The notes under the pieces are model-generated. The model made no database searches, had not been told where the DNA came from, and saw only the letters and a program-made list of their open reading frames with translations. Shown here one piece after another: positions 1 through 8,163 of a stretch of 64,000 nucleotides of DNA. This DNA is from JBFWWP01 sp050246115 (GTDB lineage: Bacteria; Planctomycetota; UBA8108; UBA1146; JAJFFE01), in the NCBI GenBank assembly GCA_050246115.1, contig JBFWWP010000010.1, positions 1-64,000 on the forward strand. The letters run 5' to 3'. Numbering within the stretch: the first letter of the stretch is position 1; every line of letters begins with the position of its first letter. The position numbers and the translations under genes are program-made.

Positions 1-228
1 ATCGTCCAGCGCCAGCGGGAGTCCGAGCAGCGCTTGCTTGAGATCGGCGCGTTCGACGTCGCCTGGCGCGACTCCGCGGGCGGCGCAGGCGCGATCGAGG
101 AACGCAACGAGAAGGGGCTCTGCGTGGGGTCGAAGCAGGGGGTCGATGTGGCCGCCCGCGACTCCGTGTACGAAGTCTGCGACCCAGCTTTCGACTTGAT
201 CCCGAATCCAAGGTTCGTTGGTGCTCAT
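1..228 (-). CDS. unknown protein, N-terminal 76 residues only
   Basis: An open frame runs from an ATG at 226-228 off the left edge of the window. It begins MSTNEPWIRDQVESWV and keeps the Arg/Ala/Leu-rich composition and GC-rich third positions of neighbouring real genes. No signal peptide or membrane segment is visible and I recognise no family. No clear ribosome binding site precedes the ATG. The gene is truncated by the window edge, so length and function cannot be judged. Confidence 0.5.
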   Translation of the reverse strand, partial: MSTNEPWIRDQVESWVADFVHGVAGGHIDPLLRPHAEPLLVAFLDRACAARGVAPGDVERADLKQALLGLPLALDD

Positions 229-754
229 GTTCAGCAGTACGGCAGGAGGCCGGTCGATCGTCAAGGGGTTGCGCTCGCGAGGGACTTTGGGGAAGGGAGC
301 TTGGCGGGCGGGTCCCTTGGATTCTGCCGTCGTCCGCATCTCGAGGCACCCTACCTCTCGAGCGGACCCCTCGGCGCGGGGCGGTCTCGGGCCCTCGGGA
401 TCCGAGGCGCGCTCGGCCCTCGCTTCGAGTGTCCACGGGTCTGCGTCCGCAGACTCGGGGGGCAGCTCGGCCACGAGTTCCTCCCCAACCGGAGTGTCCA
501 CGGTGTCTGCGTACGCGGACAGGGCCACGTACGATCGGGCTCCACTCGCACGGGGCTGTCTTCGGTCCGGACCGAGGCGGAGCCCCGCTCGCGGCACCCG
601 TGACAGACGATGACTTGCGCTGGCTTCGTACGTTGTCCTGAATCGGTTTCCCCGGGGCCGCGCGGGATCGGGACCTTGCCGGCGGACCGCTTCTGTCGAG
701 CGGAGCAATGTGGGACGAGGGGCGACGTCGTATGTCAAGGCAGCCCCGACAGGC
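229..754. other. intergenic region without a convincing gene
   Basis: The open frames here are Arg/Gly/Ser-rich shadows without typical codon bias, and I do not call a gene. It holds the 5' flank of the truncated minus-strand gene and two copies of a palindrome-containing repeat (see 427-520). On the minus strand it lies downstream of the nucleotidyltransferase-like gene. Confidence 0.5.
427..520. repeat. direct repeat of a palindrome-containing element, two copies
   Basis: The motif GAGTGTCCACGG occurs at 427 and again at 492. Each copy is followed by a short palindrome: GTCTGCGTCCGCAGAC at 439-454 (perfect 7-bp arms) and GTCTGCGTACGCGGAC at 505-520 (one wobble pair). The copies are about 65 bp apart. 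They could be a pair of operator sites or hairpins; nothing in the window identifies a binding protein. Confidence 0.5.
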
Positions 755-1385
755 CTATTCTTGGGCGGAGTGTTCCGGAGGGCGCTCGGCTTGCTGGCAC
801 AGGTCCCGAAGACTCGATCCGTCGCGGTCGCTGCAGCATCGCCACGCGTCGAGCACGCCGTGTTGCGCTGCGTAGTCGGTCACCGAGTCTCGGTCGACCT
901 TGTCAGGCGAGATCCTCAGGATCCCAGCGATGTCATCGAGGTGCTTTGCTTGCTGGCTCATGGAGTAGAAGAGCAACTTGATCATCACCATGTACGTGGG
1001 AGGCGCAAGGACGAGTCGGTGGTTGGCCACCTCGACGTGGACCTTGTTGGCGAAGCCGAAGGCCTGCAACGGGTCCGATCCGGCAACATAGACATACGCC
1101 TCGAGCCCCGCTTCCTTGTCGAGAATCTGGAACGACCCATTACGCGGGCGGGCCAGCTCGCGGGACAGTACCTCATGGGGTGGGAGATAGTAGCGGTGAC
1201 TGGGGAAGGCACTGATGATCTGATCGGCGACCCTCTCGTTGGCGTCGACGATGAATATCGATGTCCATGGTGGCGCGGGGCTCGCCGTGAAACATCGTGG
1301 CCACCGAGCCGCCAATCATGCACGAAATGCCAAGGCCTGCGAGTCGCTCGAAAATCTCGATCAGGCTTGCGTCTAGGAAGTCCAC
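755..1385 (-). pseudogene. nucleotidyltransferase-fold protein (DUF6036/AbiEii-like), frameshifted
   Basis: The N-terminal part is read in one frame (IGGSVATMFHGEPRATMDID) and the rest in another (FIVDANERVADQ onward, to the stop at 755-757). The G-G-S...D-x-D pattern is the nucleotidyltransferase signature of minimal NTase and AbiEii-like proteins. Removing one base near 1253 joins the frames into about 209 residues. The start is taken as GTG at 1383-1385, overlapping the stop of the preceding small gene. The shift lies in a draft scaffold 225 bp from an N gap, so either a real mutation or an assembly error is possible. The pairing with a small upstream protein fits a toxin-antitoxin-like couple, but this is inferred from context only. 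Confidence 0.55.
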
Positions 1386-1477
1386 GGCAACGGTTCGTCC
1401 GGCGCGATGCCGAGCGCCTCTCGACACCGGAGATCCCTGAGTTGCGAATCGCTTGCCCCGGGGTTCTGGGCGCGAAT
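1373..1477 (-). CDS. C-terminus of a small protein paired with the nucleotidyltransferase
   Basis: After the N gap a frame reads IRAQNPGASDSQLRDLRCRE and ends PLPWTS-stop at 1373-1375. The pattern (IRxxNPxAS...LRxLR) recalls the C-termini of small helical proteins often encoded just before nucleotidyltransferase-like genes. Its end overlaps the likely GTG start of that gene by 13 bp, suggesting translational coupling. The N-terminus is lost in the gap. Function is unknown; an antitoxin-like role is only a guess from gene order. Confidence 0.4.
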   Translation of the reverse strand: MRAQNPGASDSQLRDLRCREALGIAPDEPLPWTS

Positions 1478-1577
1478 NNNNNNNNNNNNNNNNNNNNNNN
1501 NNNNNNNNNNNNNNNNNNNNNNNNNNNNNNNNNNNNNNNNNNNNNNNNNNNNNNNNNNNNNNNNNNNNNNNNNNNNN
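1478..1577. other. scaffold gap, exactly 100 N
   Basis: Exactly 100 N, the usual placeholder for a gap of unknown size. It truncates the pseudouridine synthase C-terminus on one side and the small partner gene N-terminus on the other. Frames read through it are artefacts. Confidence 0.97.
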
Positions 1578-2428
1578 AGGGAGATGCGGATCTGGTGGGT
1601 GCGCCCGGTGATGGGGCGGAGTTCGACCCAGCTGTAGCCGCGGAAGGTTTCGATGACTTGGTAGTGGGTGACGCACTCTTTGCCGCCGCGCTTGACTTGT
1701 CGCATGCGGCCAGCGCGGCGCATGTCGTCATCGATTTGGATCTCGATGGTGCCGGCCGCCGGTTGGGGGCAGCCTTGGGCGAGTGCGACGTAGGTCTTGT
1801 GGGTGGTCCGCCGGCGGAACTGCTCGCGGAGGGCGCGTTGGGCTTCGCGGTGGCGGGCGAAGATGATCACTCCGGTCGTATCGCGGTCGAGGCGGTGGAC
1901 CACGTGCGGGCGGGGTGCGGTGGGATCCGTCTTGAGCCATGCGCGCCACAAGACGTCGATGACGGTGTCGGCATCGGGGTCCCAACGATCGTCGACCGTC
2001 GAGAGTCCGGCCGGTTTCTGGATGGCGTGGAGGTGTGCGTCCTCGTACAGGGTTTCGATGGCGCGTTGGCGCTTGCGGCGCCGCCGCTCGAGGGCGGTGG
2101 GCTCGGGTGCGTCGTCGTCGTCCCCGTCATCGTCGTCCAAGCCTGTGTGGTCGACGGACTCGTCTTCGATGAACTCGCCTTCGGTGAACTCGTCTTCGAG
2201 GCTCTCGTCTCGGAAGCCCCGGTCAGCGTGCCTCGCGGGCTCGCGGTGGGGATCGTCGGAGTCCAGTTCGCTCGCGACGTCGGCAGAGGGTCCGTCGCTG
2301 CCGCCGTCACCATCGTCATCTTCTTCATCAGCGGGCGTCGCAAAAAACCGCTCGTAGTCGCTCGTGTCGAAGCGTTCGTCTTGGTTCTCGAACGGATCCT
2401 CGTCGGGTCTCGGTCGTCGCGGTTTCAT
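1578..2428 (-). CDS. RluA-family 23S rRNA/tRNA pseudouridine synthase, 3' end missing
   Basis: Residues 178-186 read HRLDRDTTG, the catalytic motif of RluA/RluD pseudouridine synthases, with Asp181 as the likely nucleophile. RPITGRTHQIR follows just before the gap. The family isomerises uridine to pseudouridine in rRNA or tRNA. The N-terminal 110 residues are an unusual, strongly acidic, probably disordered extension; no S4 domain is visible. The ATG at 2426-2428 overlaps the FHA gene stop as ATGA, which fixes the start and implies coupled translation. The last 70-90 residues expected for the family lie in the N gap. The exact subfamily and target cannot be assigned. Confidence 0.85.
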
Positions 2429-4035
2429 GGCGTGATCTCTCGCGCATCGCGGGTGAAGATGGGATCGAGCGCTGCGAGTAGTGGGGCGAGCGTCATCTGC
2501 CAGACTTCCTCCTCGGTCAGTCCGCCGGCAGAGAGCTGGTCCGGCGCGATCCACGGCGTCTTGCCCTCGGTACGCCCGAGGACCTTGTTGCGACTCGCCC
2601 CGTCGCCGGGTGCGACGAGTTCGATCTCGACTTGCTTCGGGTGGGGTGCGAGTCGGGTCTTGCCGACCAAGCGCCCGAGGCCCGTTTGATAGTCGTGCTG
2701 AAACCGAATGCGCAACGAGCGGCGCACGACTGGCGTCGAGAAGGGCAATCGGGCGAGAGCGAGTGCGTCGTCGGGAGTGCAGCGGCGTGGATAGGCGCGG
2801 GCCAGAAGCGACGACAGTTGCGCCTCGGCGGGCGCCCCGAGTAAGCCGTTGCGCTCGAGCGCCACGATGGGCGCCGTCGTCAGGAGGGCGTGAATCTGGG
2901 CCCGGTGCGGCGACTCCGGCGTGCTCGCGAGGTGGCGGGCGAGTGCCCCGAAGTCGCGTCGCGCGAGGGCGTCGAGGACTGGGTCGACCGGCGCCGGCGG
3001 TACTGCTGGCGGGTCGACGCCGTCCACACCTCCGGCAGCGCCGGACTCGCGTGACGTGGGCCCCGCGGGAGATCGCGGTTCGACGGCGCGCGGTCGATTC
3101 GGGTTGATCCGGTCGGGCTGCGGATCCCCCTGCGTGCGCTCGGGCTCGTCACTGCCCCCGGTTGCGCCTGTCGGATCCGCACCGCTGCCGGTTCGCGCCG
3201 TGCCCGCGTGCGCTGCGTCGTTCGTGCTTTCTGGCGCGGCCCCTTGCCCCGCGTCGTGCGCAGCGCTGTCTGGCGCGCTCACTGCAGCGCCAGCGCCGGC
3301 CGGTGTCTCGGCCGCGGGGGACGAGCCGGTCGACAGGGCAGGGTCGGTGCCGTCCCTCGCGGGTTCGACGCCGAGGTCACTCGTTGCTCCCGCGCTCCCG
3401 CTCCCGGCGGTGCGCGCGACGCCAGCCGTGTCGCTCACGGCGGGCGGCACGACTCCGGGCGCGGTCGTCGGGTCAGAGACGCGGCTCGCGGTCATGCCGC
3501 TGGGTTCCGCGCGTTCGGGTTGCGCACCCGGTCCGTAGAAGCGCCACGCCTGCAAGCCGGCATACACGCACAGGAGTACGACCACCAATCCCCACGCCAG
3601 GCGCGCGAGTTCGCTGCGTCGTGGCAGCGGTGCTCGCGGGCTGGCATCGGCGACGCCACCCGCACCGGCTTCCTTCGCACCCGCGGCGCGCCGCGACCGA
3701 GGCGCGCTGACCCCGGGCGTGGCCCGTGCCGGCGCGGGCACCGCGTCGGCGTGGAAACGAAATCCCACCGCGCCAATGTGCACCGTGGCCCCCGATACCA
3801 GCCGTGTCGGTTCGGTGATGCGTTTGCGTTCCACTTGGGTGCCGTTGCTGCTCCCGAGGTCGCGCACGTACCAACAATGGTCGCGATCTCGCCAGATCTC
3901 GGCGTGACGCTTCGATACCTTCTCGTGCTGGATCACGCGATCGCAACTCGCATCACGACCGATCACGAGGGGGCCCGGGAAGAGTTCGATGGGAGGCTGA
4001 TCGCCTTCGAGGAAGCGCAGCTCGGCGAGGGTCAA
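2425..4035 (-). CDS. FHA-domain single-pass membrane protein
   Basis: About 536 residues. An FHA phosphothreonine-binding domain spans roughly residues 5-95, with conserved GR (26-27), SKRH (41-44) and SSNGT (62-66). A transmembrane helix lies at about 146-166, followed by a long Ala/Ser/Thr/Pro/Glu low-complexity linker and a conserved-looking C-terminal region of some 180 residues. The topology suggests a cytoplasmic FHA reader anchored to the membrane with a possibly extracytoplasmic C-terminus. The TTG start at 4033-4035 overlaps the upstream stop as TTGA, and GGAGG precedes it by four bases. It is the middle gene of the protease-FHA-pseudouridine synthase operon. FHA partners are usually Ser/Thr kinase substrates; none is identified here. 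Confidence 0.75.
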   Translation of the reverse strand: MTLAELRFLEGDQPPIELFPGPLVIGRDASCDRVIQHEKVSKRHAEIWRDRDHCWYVRDLGSSNGTQVERKRITEPTRLVSGATVHIGAVGFRFHADAVPAPARATPGVSAPRSRRAAGAKEAGAGGVADASPRAPLPRRSELARLAWGLVVVLLCVYAGLQAWRFYGPGAQPERAEPSGMTASRVSDPTTAPGVVPPAVSDTAGVARTAGSGSAGATSDLGVEPARDGTDPALSTGSSPAAETPAGAGAAVSAPDSAAHDAGQGAAPESTNDAAHAGTARTGSGADPTGATGGSDEPERTQGDPQPDRINPNRPRAVEPRSPAGPTSRESGAAGGVDGVDPPAVPPAPVDPVLDALARRDFGALARHLASTPESPHRAQIHALLTTAPIVALERNGLLGAPAEAQLSSLLARAYPRRCTPDDALALARLPFSTPVVRRSLRIRFQHDYQTGLGRLVGKTRLAPHPKQVEIELVAPGDGASRNKVLGRTEGKTPWIAPDQLSAGGLTEEEVWQMTLAPLLAALDPIFTRDAREITP

Positions 4036-7000
4036 CGGACCTCCACCAGTTCCAGACCATCGAACCCGACGGTGCCGCGCGTCCCTTTGACGTAGCAAGC
4101 AACGTAGACGACGTGGGTGTTGCCGGGGAGCCACTGAGTTTCGCACAACCGCCACGGGCTGTTGACCAACCGCAGCGGTTCGGTCTTGCCGCGTTGCCCG
4201 TCGTGGAGGTCGCCGGTGAAGAAGGCGACGTACGCTTCGCCATCGAAGTTCTCGGTGCGCAGCGCGGCCCGCAGCCGGTACTTCTGGCCGGGTTCGACGA
4301 CGATGCGTTGGATCAGCCCCCCGCGGCCGGCTCCCCGCAGGTCGATCGCGATGCTCTGCTCTCCCTGCACCTTGTTCTTGGTGTCGATGCGGATCGCGAG
4401 CGCTCCCGCGGGTTCACTCGCGCCTTCGACCCACGCGGTGGGGAGCTTCGAGGCTTGCTCGAACGAGCCGTTGTAGATCGGATTGCGGGCTCGCAGACGC
4501 GTGGGCTTCACGCCCTCGGCTGCGCCCGGTGGACCTTCGGGAAGGAGCCGGAGCGGGACCGGTTTGCCATCGCCGTCGAGCCACTCCACGAAGAAGCCCT
4601 TGCTGCCCGGTGGTTGCGAAACGGAGACCTCGATCTGATTCTCGCCACGGTACAACGGGATCGTGAAGGGGCGCTTCTGGTCGAGCATCAGCTCGTCGTG
4701 CACCGGTTGCCGAAACTGCGGCGAGGCGTCGAGGAACCCGACGGGGGTGCCATTCACGCTCACTTCGAGTTGCACGTCGGATGCGCACAGCAGGCGCACT
4801 TCGGTCTCTTTCGGCACGCTGAAGCGCCGGAAGAACAGATACCGTCGGCGCGTATCGGCGGGGTTCGCGTCGCCGTCGACGGCGGTGAAGCGACCTGGCC
4901 ACTCGAGCGCGCGCCAGGAAGATCCGCCCTGCTCGTCCTCGGGGCCATAGACCCACCACGACTGGATCGGTGTTCCCTCGAGGGTTGCGTAGTTGAGCTG
5001 GCGCGGGTGCTTGCGCAGGAAGCGCACGGCGGTGCCGCCCAGGTCGACTCGGGCATCGAAGACCGGCCAGCCGTGGGCACGAAACACCCACGCCAAGTTC
5101 TCGTCGACCGCGAGTGAGTACAGCGTGGCGATGCGTTCGATGCTCGAGAGTCCGTGCAGGATCAAAGTCTGCTCCGAGGCCTTCCGCTCGTCGAACATCT
5201 TCTTGTGCACGTCCGGGCCATGGAGGAGTCGGAGGCTCGCGAAGACTCCCTCTCCAGGTGCCCAAGGGGTCGTCTCCTCGCGCCGGGTCTCCGCGAGATA
5301 CCCGAGCGTGCGCTGGAAATCCGCGGCGTGCAGCATGCGATACCCGAACGAAGAGAACCGTTCTTCGTCGACGCCGCAGGGCGCGATCAGCATGTAGGGG
5401 TCGTGACCGAAGCCGAGGTTGTGCCCGAGCTCGTGTCGAAACGGGCCGGGCAACGGATCGGTACCATCGACGATCGGGAGCAGCTCTTGGGCATCGAGGG
5501 TGATGCGTCCGCCACCGCCGAGTCCGCCGACGCCCGGTGGCAGGAAGATGTCGAACTCCATGTGAATCAAGCGAATGCCCTCGGGCAAGCCGAGGTAGGC
5601 CAGGCACCCGTCGAGTGCGCGTTTCACCTCGGGCAGTAGCGCCAGCACTTGGTTCGACAGCGCGCCGGGCGCGAACGCACTCGCACCCTCGACGTTGTAG
5701 GCGCGGAGGAGTTCGGCAGTGGGCGCGAACTCGAGCGGGTCATAGCCGAACGGGAGTTGTAGCCGGTACGTCTGGTGACCGGGGTCGATCGTGTCCATCT
5801 TCTGTTGGTGCTCCCAGCGGAGCGACGTCAGGGTCTGATCGAGCGTCGGGCGATTCTTGTGCCAAGCCGCGATCTTCGCGGGCGTCGGCGTGTCCACGAG
5901 CGTGCGCCCGGTGGCGTCCTGCACCGACAGCCAGAACTGGACCTTCTTCTCCTCGGGCTTCGGTTTGTAGTAGAGCGTCGTGCGAAACGGCGGACGCGGG
6001 GTGATGTCGATCAGCGTTCCCGGCGCGACGTTCGTTCGCAGCGGACACCACGCAACCGCGTCGCCCGTCTGCAGCTCATAGCTCAATTCGGTCCGGTAGG
6101 AGCCGGGCGCGAGATACACGGTGTGCAGCGCGTCGGTCGCCACCGAGAAGGACTCGCGCACCGCGCCGATTGCGGGCGTCGGTGCTGGCGCGGTACCCGC
6201 TGGCGGGGCGGGCGGAGCCAGGGCCGTGATCGCCGCTGCCGCGCGTCGCGCCGGGCCGGCGCCCGTCGCCGGGTCGAGGATCAACCGACCCAGCTGGGGC
6301 GGGTCGAAGGTGAGGCGTTGCTCGGTCGCGTTCGGGTCGAGATCGCGCGCGAGAAACACCGAGTGCGCGTCTTCGGGAGTACCGAGCACGGCGATGCGTA
6401 GCGCCAAGCCGGGCGACGTGAGCAGCAAGAACGCGCCGCCAGGGACCGGGCGCGACGAGGCGAGTCGCGCACGGCCTTCGATTTCCTGAGCGATCCTGGC
6501 GTAACGAAACGCCGGGGCCATGGCAGCGGGCGTCACCCACAGCCGCTCGATGGGTAACGGGCGTGCGTCGACGTCGTCGAGGTCGATGCGGATCGAGCGT
6601 TCGGGCGTGAGCGCAAGGGATTGCTGCTGGGCGCCGAGCCGGCCGGCCACGAGCAAGTAGCGTGGAAGCTGGATCACCGCCGTCGTACTCGAATAGTCGG
6701 TTCGGTCGGGCACGTCAGCGAGCGCAACGACCGAGTAGGCGCCTGGCACGACTGCGCCGCGCCAAGAACCGTTGGCGTCGGTATCACCCTCGTACACCAT
6801 GAGACCGTTCTCGAGCAGGAACAGCAGGTGTGCGTTCTCGACGGGTTTGGCGAGGTCGTCGTGGACGGTGATCTCGATCGGTCGAGTCGCGAACGAGCGT
6901 CGCTTCGCGTCCTCGGCGTCGCACTCACGAGCGACTGCCTCGGCTTCGGATGGGCTGCGGCTGACGCGGCCGTCCTGCGGCAGGTCGAACGAGCGTTCGA

Positions 7001-7481
7001 GCAGGTTCTTGCCGTCGGGTCCGACGATCTCGACGGTGAGTTGGAGGTCGGCGGGTTCGCGCACGGCGAAGTGGCGAACGACGGTCACCCGGGCCGGCAC
7101 CGCGACCGGCAGTTTGCGTGTGCGTTTCCCGAGGGACACGAACCGCATGTCGACCTCGAGGTCCGCCGCGCTGGTGTTCGTCAACTCGACGCCGACGACG
7201 CGGTAGCGATCCCCCGCCATCGGCGCTACCGGGCCACCTTCCCCGCGGCGGTCGATGAAGTCGGGGGCGTCGTGATGGCTCTTCTGATTGTACTCGTAGC
7301 CCATGGTTCGCGGCCGGCCGGGCCACGCGTCGGGGATGATCACCAACTCGAGGCCCGCCTGCGCCTCCGGCTCCGCGGCGCCGGCGATCGAGTAGCCGCC
7401 GCGGAAGACGTCGCCCCCCCAAGTGCTCGCGACGAGGCCTCCGGCGACGGCGAGCACGACGACCAAAGTGCGCTTGAACAT
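4032..7481 (-). CDS. large secreted metzincin-like zinc metallopeptidase
   Basis: About 1149 residues, starting MFKRTLVVVLAVAGG, an export signal. Near residues 682-693 is HELGHNLGFGHD, the HExxHxxGxxH zinc site of metzincin peptidases, so proteolytic activity is likely. The region before it has several beta-rich segments, including a carboxypeptidase-regulatory-like stretch (ENGLMVYEGDTDANGSW). The C-terminus (about 990-1149) resembles a carbohydrate-binding jelly roll (NGSFEQ...GQKYRLRAALRTE). GGAG lies about 9 bases before the ATG. It leads an operon with the FHA protein and the pseudouridine synthase. Substrate unknown; I do not recognise the exact peptidase family. Confidence 0.7.
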   Translation of the reverse strand: MFKRTLVVVLAVAGGLVASTWGGDVFRGGYSIAGAAEPEAQAGLELVIIPDAWPGRPRTMGYEYNQKSHHDAPDFIDRRGEGGPVAPMAGDRYRVVGVELTNTSAADLEVDMRFVSLGKRTRKLPVAVPARVTVVRHFAVREPADLQLTVEIVGPDGKNLLERSFDLPQDGRVSRSPSEAEAVARECDAEDAKRRSFATRPIEITVHDDLAKPVENAHLLFLLENGLMVYEGDTDANGSWRGAVVPGAYSVVALADVPDRTDYSSTTAVIQLPRYLLVAGRLGAQQQSLALTPERSIRIDLDDVDARPLPIERLWVTPAAMAPAFRYARIAQEIEGRARLASSRPVPGGAFLLLTSPGLALRIAVLGTPEDAHSVFLARDLDPNATEQRLTFDPPQLGRLILDPATGAGPARRAAAAITALAPPAPPAGTAPAPTPAIGAVRESFSVATDALHTVYLAPGSYRTELSYELQTGDAVAWCPLRTNVAPGTLIDITPRPPFRTTLYYKPKPEEKKVQFWLSVQDATGRTLVDTPTPAKIAAWHKNRPTLDQTLTSLRWEHQQKMDTIDPGHQTYRLQLPFGYDPLEFAPTAELLRAYNVEGASAFAPGALSNQVLALLPEVKRALDGCLAYLGLPEGIRLIHMEFDIFLPPGVGGLGGGGRITLDAQELLPIVDGTDPLPGPFRHELGHNLGFGHDPYMLIAPCGVDEERFSSFGYRMLHAADFQRTLGYLAETRREETTPWAPGEGVFASLRLLHGPDVHKKMFDERKASEQTLILHGLSSIERIATLYSLAVDENLAWVFRAHGWPVFDARVDLGGTAVRFLRKHPRQLNYATLEGTPIQSWWVYGPEDEQGGSSWRALEWPGRFTAVDGDANPADTRRRYLFFRRFSVPKETEVRLLCASDVQLEVSVNGTPVGFLDASPQFRQPVHDELMLDQKRPFTIPLYRGENQIEVSVSQPPGSKGFFVEWLDGDGKPVPLRLLPEGPPGAAEGVKPTRLRARNPIYNGSFEQASKLPTAWVEGASEPAGALAIRIDTKNKVQGEQSIAIDLRGAGRGGLIQRIVVEPGQKYRLRAALRTENFDGEAYVAFFTGDLHDGQRGKTEPLRLVNSPWRLCETQWLPGNTHVVYVACYVKGTRGTVGFDGLELVEVR

Positions 7482-7710
7482 CGGGCGTTTCTCCGGAGTG
7501 GGCGAGGGCGGCAGCGCGTCGTGGAGCCCGCGAGGTCCCACGACTGGCCGTGGGCTACACTCGGCGGCGGCGACCTATCGCCGAATGCGCCGAGATCCTA
7601 CCGGAAGCGGGGCCGACGCGTCAAAGCAGCCGCGGAGTTTGGGGTGACGCCGAGAGCCGGACTTCTTGGGCACGGACGCCATTTCTTGGTCCTACTGCTC
7701 GGCCCGTCTG

Positions 7711-7738
7711 TTGACACGATCGGTCGGGGCTCCAGGAT
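7711..7738 (+). promoter_or_regulatory. candidate sigma-70 promoter for the RDD-MoxR-DUF58 operon
   Basis: TTGACA at 7711-7716 is a perfect -35 box; CAGGAT at 7733-7738 after a 16-bp spacer is a weak -10. It lies about 45 bp before the ATG at 7782. The rest of the 300-bp divergent region 7482-7781 shows no gene; the protease promoter on the other strand is not obvious. Confidence 0.4.
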
Positions 7739-7781
7739 GCGGGTGCCGAGACAGAACCGAGGCTCGTGCCACGAACTTTGC

Positions 7782-8063
7782 ATGGAAACCCCCAACGAGG
7801 TGAGTGCGAACTTGATCGATACCGTTGCGCGCGTCGAGACCCCCGAGGGCGTTCTGCTCGAGTTTCGCACAGCGGGGATCGCGCTGCGTGCGCTCGCCGC
7901 TGGGGTCGATGTGGCGCTGCGCTCGCTCGTCGTGATCTTCTTCTCCACGTCGTTGAGCTTCTTCTCCTCGCTCGCCAGCCTCGAGCTGGCTCAGTTTGGC
8001 ACGGGTTTGATCCTGCTCTTGCTGTTCATCGCCGACTGGGCCTATGGGACTCTGTTCGAGTGG
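7782..8063 (+). CDS. RDD-family membrane protein, N-terminal 94 residues
   Basis: Reads METPNEVSANLIDTV, then VETPEGVLLEFRTAGIALRA, the typical start of an RDD domain (conserved Arg and Asp in membrane helices: LRALAAGVDVALR). Two hydrophobic helices follow before the 100-N gap. RDD proteins are small multi-helix membrane proteins, some linked to ion transport. This one opens a MoxR/DUF58 cluster, a known context. An alternative GTG start lies at 7800. The rest of the gene is in the gap. Confidence 0.75.
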
Positions 8064-8163
8064 NNNNNNNNNNNNNNNNNNNNNNNNNNNNNNNNNNNNN
8101 NNNNNNNNNNNNNNNNNNNNNNNNNNNNNNNNNNNNNNNNNNNNNNNNNNNNNNNNNNNNNNN
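8064..8163. other. scaffold gap, exactly 100 N
   Basis: Exactly 100 N, a placeholder of unknown length. It swallows the C-terminal part of the RDD gene and the first residues of the SpoIIM-like gene. An RDD protein normally needs well over 100 further residues, so the true gap is probably several hundred bases. Confidence 0.97.

Noticed and set aside
710..2689. 659-codon plus-strand frame across the first N gap
   Set aside because: It is antisense to the pseudouridine synthase and nucleotidyltransferase genes, runs through 100 N, and has no recognisable motif.
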